Assembly: GCA_031841125.1 (NCBI GenBank)
Contig: CM063107.1
Coordinates: 48,249,497-48,313,496 of the forward strand
DNA: 64,000 bases
Source of the DNA: Acanthococcus lagerstroemiae
Taxonomy: Eukaryota; Arthropoda; Insecta; Hemiptera; Eriococcidae
Reading direction: 5' to 3'
Shown: in pieces, positions 57,501 to 64,000 of the stretch
Position numbering within the stretch: position 1 is the stretch's first letter
How the letters are laid out: every line of letters begins with the position of its first letter
Made by a program: the position numbers and the translations under genes
The notes under the pieces: model-generated
Databases searched by the model: none
Seen by the model: the letters and a program-made list of their open reading frames with translations, nothing else
Told to the model about the DNA's origin: nothing

Positions 57501-58190
57501 TTGAGTAGGAAACGCGCAACAATTCTTCCCGTCTCGCCCGCACCGAGATTCACTTCATAAGAAAGTAATGGGAAAATTGAATTTTTGCCGTAGAGGGCTC
57601 TTTTTTTTAACGGTAGCCAATTGAATGTTGTGTGGTAAAAATAATAGAAAAATATGTTGAGGACATCAATTATGAGTAAAAATTGAAAAAAGCTGTATTC
57701 CTGTAGACGGCTAGTGTGAGTTTCAGTACAGTGACGTCATTGACATGTTTGCGCCTGGCAAAGTGGGCCAACCTTGTAATTCTATCAGTCTTGATTGCAA
57801 TAGGGTGCTTGCAGCGCTGCGCGCGGGCAAACATCCTAAAAAACATCACAATAACGAAGAGACAAAATTTACGCGCATGAGAGAGAAGAGGAAGAGAGAG
57901 AACGAGAATTATGAAAGAGAATGAGAAAATACGAATGTCTGCATTTGCTTCTTCGTGGTTTTTCGGAGCTCACGAATAAATCCGATGTTCTGAATTGTTA
58001 CCACGCAGAAGAGCGAAAAATTACCTTTCCAACAAGCCCTCGTCGAGGCTGGTAACGTGATTCCGCGGTGAGTTAGGGCCGCTTGATGGAGTGGGAGAAA
58101 AAGGTGTGTCTAACTGTGAACGCGTTTTTCCCAAAAAAGTGTTTTCGCGCGTTCTTGTTAGACTCATCCTTGACCGCTTGTATCTCCGGA
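54515..58190. other. No supported gene; unique CpG/TAAT island at about 55.0-56.3 kb
   Basis: 55000-56360 is the clearest repeat-free, CG-containing stretch of the right half, with TAATTATT/ATTAATAAT cores (55215-55245, 55628-55645, 55695-55705). Overlapping frames on both strands (55009-55635, 55735-55974) have no known domain. 57880-57930 is GA-rich. The rest is plain AT-rich DNA. Confidence 0.35.
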
Positions 58191-58194
58191 ACAG

Positions 58195-58490
58195 CAATTT
58201 TTAGTTTTCAAAAATATTTGTCGACAAATTTTTCTTCTCCACCTCCCCAAACTAAAAGTCAAATTTCGTCTCTGAAAATGGAGTACCCTGTACTCCTGTC
58301 AGAGACTAGTCAGTTAAGGGCCGATGGTTTCAAGCTGAGTATCGAACGTTATCTGAAAGTTTGAAACGAAGCTGAAATGTAGAAGACATTTCGAAAATCT
58401 GAAAGTCAATAACGACCACCTTAATGTGTAAAGGCAGTAGTGTGTTCCTCTCAAGTATTCCTAACATTCTTCCAACTTATTCTCCTAGAC
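58195..58490 (+). repeat. Plus-oriented copy of the 46.7-47.4 kb repeat
   Basis: Starts with the 3' part of a GACGAAACT-family MITE (AATTTTTAGTTTTCAAAAAT ... AAATTTCGTCTCTG, to about 58280). It continues with AGAGACTAGTCAGTTAAGG, GAACGTTATCTGAAAG, ATAACGACCACC and TTCCTCTCAAGTATTCC, matching the inverted sequence at 46715-47419. Confidence 0.75.
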
Positions 58491-58551
58491 TAGGGTATGG
58501 TCGTGTGCTCAAATGTGAGTGTTTGGGGGATAAGGTTCCAATCTGCATTTG

Positions 58552-58775
58552 CGGGGACGAAACTATGGGGAGGGGGAGTGAAACATCCCAATAATTTGGC
58601 AGTCGGCAAATTTTGAAACTGTTCATTTGAATTTTTCATTTTCTAGGAACGTTTGTTTGTTTGTTTATTATTACTTTTTTCAATTAAAAAATACTTTGAT
58701 TTAAAAAAATTTGTCGGCAAATTTTCCTTCTCCACACCCCCTTCTTTCCAACTGAAAGTTAAGTTTCGTCTCTGG
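58552..58775 (+). mobile_element. GACGAAACT-family MITE, full copy
   Basis: Begins GGGGACGAAACTATGGGG and ends AAGTTTCGTCTCTGG. The body matches the 52288 copy (CAATAATTTGGCAGTCGG, AATTTTTCATTTTCTAGGAA, GTTTGTTTGTTT). It is about 55 bases shorter, lacking the GAATTTTTAGTTTTTGAAAT segment. Confidence 0.75.
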
Positions 58776-58779
58776 TCAA

Positions 58780-59535
58780 GCATCAAGCAAGACAATGTAT
58801 ATTGACGTATTGAGTAAGGGCGTCGCGAAGATTCCCATTCCGATTCAAGTAATTGTGAAGAAATGCTTCATCCGGCAGCATGCCTGCAGTACCTGCAGAA
58901 TATCCGCGGAAAACAAACATCTGAAAACAGAGTTGGACAAACTTTTGGCAAGAAGCTAACTATCGTGAGAACTTTAGTCGAGGAGGACCAACTTCATACG
59001 CGTTGTAAAATGCGAGATAGAATCTCGAAAATGAGAAGCACAGCAAGTCTGGAATTTGAAGCCATACTTTCAATAATTTGTCAACTAAAAACTAGTGACG
59101 ATTCATTAATTCGATAATTCGATGAGACTATCATGGTAGTGATGTAGCAGCTAGCGAATTCACAATTTGGAGAAAACTACGAATATGTGAACTGCTGGTG
59201 TTAACTGCTAACTGTTAACTGTTATACTGATATTGAGTGATGAAGGGAAGATGGAAAGACAATGTGACCATGACCAACTCGAAGAACTGACTTGACTAAT
59301 ATAACTACTGACAACCACCTGACAATTAATTTAACAGTTAACAGCAAGTATGTAACACCAACTAAAAGAATGAAAATGAAGTTAAACAACTGAAACCCAG
59401 AACATGAATTCATAAGCCGTGAATATATAAAAACCATCGAGTAAGTTAGTTGAAACTATCGATAGCGTTGAATATTTAAGAATATTATTGACAGTTCAGT
59501 AGTAATGAATCAATGAAAAACTATGGGCGCTATGG
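58780..59535. other. No supported feature
   Basis: An 84-codon frame at 58863-59117 and its overlapping frame are not recognisable. ACTGTTAACTGTTA phrases around 59200-59225 and 59335 are short imperfect repeats. Confidence 0.35.
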
Positions 59536-59542
59536 TATAATT

Positions 59543-59766
59543 GAAGGGTAAAGAATCAAAACTCATATTTGCCGTTTTACTTCAAGGGCGCAAATAGGCA
59601 AAATACTGTACACGGATGCAGGAATATCTTTGCTGCGCCTGTGAATGTGGAGTATGTTATACATGTCGCACGTTCACAAAGATATTCCTGCACCGGTGTG
59701 CAGTATTTTGCCTATTTGCGCCCTTATAGTAAAATGGCAAATGTGAGTTTTGATTCTTTACCCTTC
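59543..59766. mobile_element. Palindromic GAAGGGTAA MITE copy 2, flanked by AATT
   Basis: Ends GAAGGGTAAAGAATCAAAAC (left) and its inverse CTTTACCCTTC (right). The arms are nearly identical to copy 1 at 43951-44183, about nine bases shorter in the centre. AATT lies outside both ends (59539-59542, 59767-59770). High similarity of arms and copies suggests young age. Confidence 0.9.
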
Positions 59767-59770
59767 AATT

Positions 59771-60755
59771 ACTCAGTACATTTATGTGCATAAAAGTCGT
59801 CCGAAATATGGAACATCGGGATTGTGAAAACGGAACAATGTGTCTCCAGGTTTCGCGGGAGAATCTCGTTCAAGATTTTTGTATTGGGCAAATTTTATTT
59901 GAAAGAGGAGTTAGAGCCATGAGTGCTAAGATAGGTCCGATTTTTCCCGACGTTTCCTGGGAGCAGGTTATACATGCGCTTTTTCGTTGATCGAAAAAAT
60001 CAGAAATATATATCAATGGGGACTCCCGGTTTTTAGTCAAAACCGAGTGACGTTGTGCCTTTTACAAATTTTGAAAATTCGATAATAACAGCCCTAACTA
60101 TTATCCACCCTCCTGTGCAAAAATTCTGCTTCTCAACAATTTATATAATTGTACCTGGACTGTAGATGAATTCAGGCGAGGTAAGTGAACTGACTATAAG
60201 CTCGCCAAACTATTACCACTCTGTGTGCGAGATAACAGCAAATAGGCTAAGTGAGAGGGATCCCTCTATCGATCTTCTCGACCCAAAGGGGGGCTTCGAT
60301 TACTCCAGGCTCTAAAATCCCATATATAAACTTGCCAGGGGACGAACAGGGGCGTGGTGGAGCTAGGACTGGGCGAATGAGGGCTTCGTGCGCTGCACAT
60401 TGTGGACACATGGATGAATCAGGCTGGATGCAGGAATGTGTATGTAATTGGATGTATGGATGGGTATGTGTGTGGGGGGGGGGTTAATGAGGTTGGGTGT
60501 ATCTGGGAATTGTATGTGTGTTTGTGTATGGGTGTGTTCATAGGGGTGCGTTGCCGGAGTGCTTGCGCGAATGAAAGTGAGTGTGAGCGAATAAGTGCAT
60601 GTGTGCAGAGGTGTTTTTTTTAAAATCATTTCAGATTATTGTTTTTTTTTTTTGTTATTGTCATTTTTATTTTATTTTATTATTATTATTATTATTTTTT
60701 TTCTTTTTTTCTTTCTTTTTTCACTTGAGTCTTTAAAATATTATATTATATGTTG
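59771..60755. other. No supported gene; GTGTGT-rich patch at 60.4-60.6 kb
   Basis: 60400-60610 on the plus strand is a (G/T)-rich, GTATG/GTGTG-like low-complexity stretch with a G-run at about 60473-60483. It is followed by a T-rich run with TTA repeats (60640-60720). Frames here are low complexity. Confidence 0.45.
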
Positions 60756-60762
60756 TATAACC

Positions 60763-60821
60763 ATAGTGTGGTCCCCTTCCAGTAATTGGTCGACTCCGGC
60801 TGTTGGAAGGGGAGAATAAAA

Positions 60822-60852
<31 letters not shown>
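60763..60852 (+). mobile_element. Strongly 5'-truncated non-LTR element or SINE 3' end
   Basis: A hairpin CCCCTTCCAG ... CTGTTGGAAGGGG (60773-60811) is followed by AATAAAATA (60815-60823) and a (TTA)n tail. TATAACC occurs just before (60756-60762) and after (60853-60859), a possible 7-bp duplication. The tail type matches the RTE copy at 46171, but the 3' UTR differs. Confidence 0.55.
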
Positions 60853-60856
<4 letters not shown>

Positions 60857-60859
60857 ACC

Positions 60860-61090
60860 CACTCCGTCGGAAAGGGGTGAGGACAGGGGTACATCATACA
60901 CCCCCTCCCTAGAAAAAAGGAAAAACATGGGTGGAATAAAGTATTATTTTTACCTCCCTAAAAATTAGAAAAGAATAGACACTATACAGCAAGTTGATAG
61001 AAATGCACTTTCAGAGATTGCAGAGACAAGATTTACGACATTTTTTACTTGTTAACTTTTTACCCCCCCCCCCCTCTAAAAACCAGTAGT
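60860..61090 (+). repeat. Diverged copy of the 2316 repeat
   Basis: GGGTGAGGACAGGGGTACAT, then ACACTATACAGCAAGTTGATAG and CAGAGACAAGATTTACG, parallels 2330-2520. A C-run lies at 61064-61075. Confidence 0.5.
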
Positions 61091-61099
61091 GTGTTAACA

Positions 61100-62592
61100 A
61101 CTGCAGTAAGAATTTATCGACGAGCTCTGATTTGCGGTACAAATCATATTCACTGACTACTTCGTGTTTAGACGAATTAATGGCGGAGAGGAACTGCAGC
61201 GAGTTCCATGCTTCAAATTCAGCTGGCAAAGTTTTTGATTTCCTCCCTTGTCGTCTCATGTCTCTTTATTTCATGTCGTATGTGTGCGTGTGGCCGCAAC
61301 GAAATCCGCAAATGAGAGAGAAGAGAGATATAGAGAGAGGGAAAAAAGGGAAATGTAGCATTGTTTCCAATTTCGGAAACGGGAATTTATGATCAGCGTG
61401 TTTCCGGGTAATTTACGAATGTTCGAAGGGATCGTCAACGGTTCGGCCGGCGTAAACCCGCGGGATTTTCTGATTGCGCCTTCTGTCTCTGTATCTCTGT
61501 ATTCCTCTTTCTCTGCATTTTACGCGGTGAATTAAAAAAACATTTTTTCATTTGCAGCTATACATTCGCTCCGAACTTCGTCATTAACTTTTTGCCGTTT
61601 TTTCGCTTCAATTAGCGGCCGTTTTTTTTTTCTGTCGGCTCCATTTGTTCGAATGTGGTTGAGCTATAGCAGATGTACGTAGTAAGAAGTATCTACAGAA
61701 TACTACAGCTATCGAGTCCATTTCGCCTTTTCACCACTACGTCGGTAATATTCGCTTTTGTACCGAGTGTAATACAGTTTTGTGGGAGGGGGGGGGGAGC
61801 TGGAAAGAGTGTGAAGTATTTGCCCAGATGAATCTGAACCTTCATGTATCCGCGTAATATGTATTTCCTTTGAACTGAAGGAGCAGAATTCCAAAGTTCA
61901 AGGCTTAGGAAATTTCCGAGATAAACTGATGTCAGATTCACATGGAAATCCGTTTCAAGGGCGGCGGCTAGCAACGAAAACTTTTAATATTGCGTGTCTA
62001 TCCTCAGTACTAAAGAGGCTACCCGAATTTGAAAATTCGAGTCATTAAATTTTAGCAACAATGAAATTTATTAAAGCCACGCGAATTCACTCTTTGATAG
62101 CCCCCTCTGTGTCGAGCATAGACGACAAAAGCGTGTTGAAGTTTTTTTTTACACCGTTAACAACTACCATTTAACGAATTCTGCGAAGACGTTTATTGTT
62201 TTCGACAAAACTTACTTTTAAAATTTGAAAATTTTAAACTAAATTTATTCGAAATTCCGGCTCGTAGCCGCCTGTCGCTTCTGATCCTGACTGCGACTTC
62301 ATAGTTGTGATATTTCTGCTTCAAACCGTCCTCTTTTTCACAAGACAACCAAATAAATGAATGAAGTGCGAAATGTACTGGTTTTTGACAAACGAAGAAA
62401 TATCTTCTCCAAGTTGTGGAAATGTTTCTGTTTTATACAAACGACAATGTATACATCGACACGCTGTATAAAATGTCTCTGTATTCCTTCGACTCCTTAC
62501 AGTGGGGCTCCAAAATAGGTGAGGAAGGGTAGGAACAAATCTAGATGAAAGTTGATTGGTTTCACCGGGGAACAAAGTTTGACCTTTTCCCT
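61100..62592. other. Unique CpG/TAAT-containing stretch, candidate conserved non-coding DNA
   Basis: 61110-61690 and 62030-62330 are repeat-free with CGs, GAGAGA motifs (61312-61340) and AATTAG/TAATT cores. A G-run at about 61789-61799 interrupts. No gene recognised. Confidence 0.3.
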
Positions 62593-62607
62593 GATTCCGG
62601 AATTTCA
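62593..62607 (+). repeat. Left 15-bp TSD of SINE
   Basis: GATTCCGGAATTTCA, perfectly repeated at 62823-62837. Confidence 0.95.
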
Positions 62608-62822
62608 GAGGTCTGGTTGGCCGAGTGGATAGTGCGTTGGTTTCGGAATCCGGAGTTGCCGGGTTCGATCCCACGTAGCAACTCATCAGGTGTTCGACCT
62701 AGGCCAGTTTTTCGGCCAGAAGTGAAGCGGGCTAAGATAGCCCTAGCAGCCTCCCCGACGTCTCAGAGGTAATGCTCGAAAGGGCGGATTCCAGTGCTCG
62801 GGTTGAGAGCAAATTAGAAAAG
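62608..62822 (+). mobile_element. tRNA-derived SINE, complete, 215 bp
   Basis: The 5' part is tRNA-like with internal RNA polymerase III boxes: A box TGGCCGAGTGG (62618-62628) and B box GGTTCGATCCC (62662-62672). The A box and TGGATAGTGCG text resemble a Leu/Ser-type tRNA. A unique middle (TGTTCGACCTAGGCC, TTTTTCGGCCAGAAG, GTCTCAGAGGTAATGCTCG) and a short A-rich end (AAATTAGAAAAG) follow. Perfect 15-bp target duplications flank it. Two minus-strand copies occur at 41548-41755 and 44866-45083. It would be transcribed by Pol III and moved by a LINE's machinery in trans. Confidence 0.95.
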
Positions 62823-62837
62823 GATTCCGGAATTTCA
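62823..62837 (+). repeat. Right 15-bp TSD of SINE
   Basis: GATTCCGGAATTTCA, identical to 62593-62607. Confidence 0.95.
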
Positions 62838-62989
62838 ATACATTATTGTAATATACTTTTTCGCGCTGAATCCGGATCTAGTCTCGGAAATTCTTCATCA
62901 GTCAGTTTTCTTGTAGAAAGTCTTCGAAATGGCCAAAAAGGCTATTTTAGTTGTTTTCAGTTACATTTCAGGATTACGTATAAGTGTAT

Positions 62990-63540
62990 AAAAAATTGAA
63001 AATTACGTATTTGTGATCCAGTTTTTCATGTAGATTTTGAATCTGACATCTGAATTTGGGATCTAGACCGTTTTAAAAAAAATGTATTAGGGAATCAAAT
63101 TTTTGTTGTGATTTTGAATCTGACCTTGAAATGTTGATAAAGACCTTTTTCACGCTGAAAGTGACCTTTTAACAATCCAGAAGGTCAAAATGTGAAACTT
63201 ACATAGGGAAAAATGTTCGGAATTCAAATCTCACGCTGATTCCAAAGATGACCGTATAATTTTGATTCGAACATGTTTCTACCCAAGTAGTGACATTTTA
63301 AGAGCCACAAAGATCTGAGTTTGAACATTATAGTCGAAAACGCAAAACAGCATTGTGGAATCGGCTTTATATTGATTAGAATTTGACCTCGGAATTTGAA
63401 TAAGAGCTTCTTTTCGCTTATTCTGACATTTCTGGCTATCAGAAGTAATCTTTCAGGGTAATAAAAGGCATTTGTGGGATCTTCAAAGTCAGATGTAATA
63501 GCACGGAATTTGAATTATGGCACTCTGTGTTTTTCCTGCG
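62990..63540. repeat. Diverged dispersed repeat, related to 2880-3300
   Basis: Repeated 'gattttgaatctgac(ct/at)' and 'gacctttttcacgctgaaagtgacctttt' phrases every 60-110 bases. Same family as near 2900-3300. Old and boundary-less. Confidence 0.35.
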
Positions 63541-63589
63541 ATGTGTAAATCGGCCATTTTCTACCTTTTTAGCATTTTGTATGCTTTTA

Positions 63590-63745
63590 CTACTGGGTAT
63601 ACTTGAGCAAAACCGTAACGAAAGACTTAACGCTCCCCCGACACGAATGCAGCCGTGTTGATGATAGAAATTTCGATGCCCCCCGACACGAAACCAGTCC
63701 GTATGACTTAGCTTTTCATTTTTTATTAGGGTACGAAAGCATGTA
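63590..63745 (+). repeat. Copy of the dispersed TAACGCTC / GCAGCCGTGTTG repeat
   Basis: TATACTTGAGCAAAACCGTAAC, TAACGCTCCCC, GCAGCCGTGTTGATGATAG and TTTATTAGGGTA match the units at 52725-53110 and 4980-5060. Confidence 0.6.
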
Positions 63746-63749
63746 AAAT

Positions 63750-64000
63750 ATTACAGTACGTGCCTCTGTAGGAGACACGTATTTTTGGGTAGTTGACTGA
63801 CTGATTAACCGATTGACCTGACTGACTGTTTTACTCAGCAGTTGGGAAAACTTACCATGTCAGTCAAGCGGAGTTGGGAAATTTCGGAGTTGAAAAAATC
63901 CAACAAGTCAATTTTTTTGGGGACTTTGATACTTTGATAGTGGGAATTTTGAGTTGAGAAGCTGGGAAAATTCAACAAGTCGAAAGGTTTTTTCTTTTTT
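63750..64000. other. No supported feature
   Basis: Contains short GACTGACTG and GTTGGGAA(A)-type imperfect repeats. No gene. Confidence 0.35.

Overview
This window looks like an intergenic or intronic 'gene desert' from an animal genome, most likely an arthropod and probably an insect. The evidence is an AT-rich, intron-like texture with no convincing host exon, plus an arthropod-style mix of mobile elements: R1-type, RTE-type and RNase H-bearing non-LTR retrotransposons, BEL/Pao pol debris, hAT transposons, tRNA-derived SINEs and many small inverted-repeat DNA elements. The species cannot be named from the sequence; a hemipteran-like insect is only a guess. There are no prokaryotic features, rRNA genes, CRISPR arrays or functional tRNA genes.

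Layout. 1-16.5 kb is mostly unique sequence with a complete non-autonomous hAT element (3622-4419, 8-bp TSD, dimerisation-domain ORF), a hAT-type MITE (9889-10048, 8-bp TSD), a pogo/Tigger-like MITE (14186-14646) and a back-to-back 3'/5' splice-site motif at 15159/15160. 16.5-19.1 kb is a strand-asymmetric A-rich tract split by a 727-bp TIR element. 19.3-21.0 kb (minus) holds a broken RNase H-bearing LINE interrupted by an LTR-like insertion. 23.5-26.7 kb is a nest of small elements, including a 385-bp foldback element that sits, with other material, inside a split pogo-like MITE.

35-38.7 kb has a hAT MITE with perfect TSD, a GC-rich degenerate R1-clade LINE on the minus strand (35.9-37.56 kb, catalytic YADD changed to YAYT) and a three-unit tandem repeat with an inverted partner. 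41.5-48.3 kb is the densest mobile cluster: two minus-strand tRNA-SINEs, a palindromic MITE, a BEL/Pao integrase remnant, a fresh 5'-truncated RTE with a perfect 14-bp TSD, and a second RTE fragment inserted with a 9-bp TSD into a dispersed MITE copy.

51.4-54.5 kb has a second hAT transposase remnant, two MITE families, a satellite-like array and a palindrome of GTAAAATG/GTAGAATG subrepeats. 58-64 kb repeats several of these families and ends with a textbook tRNA-SINE (62608-62822, 15-bp TSD).

Between these lie stretches free of visible repeats, with frequent CpG and TAAT/ATTA motifs (about 0.6-1.5, 7.0-7.8, 12.1-12.7, 21.6-23.4, 27.8-29.5, 42.6-43.6, 50.5-51.1, 55.0-56.3 and 61.1-62.3 kb). 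They are the best candidates for conserved non-coding or regulatory DNA. No gene set here works together as a pathway; the biology visible is mobile-element colonisation of a large non-coding region. I found no clear undescribed functional system. The best leads are the AATT-flanked palindromic MITE families, the 385-bp foldback, the GTARAATG palindrome and the possible recursive splice site.
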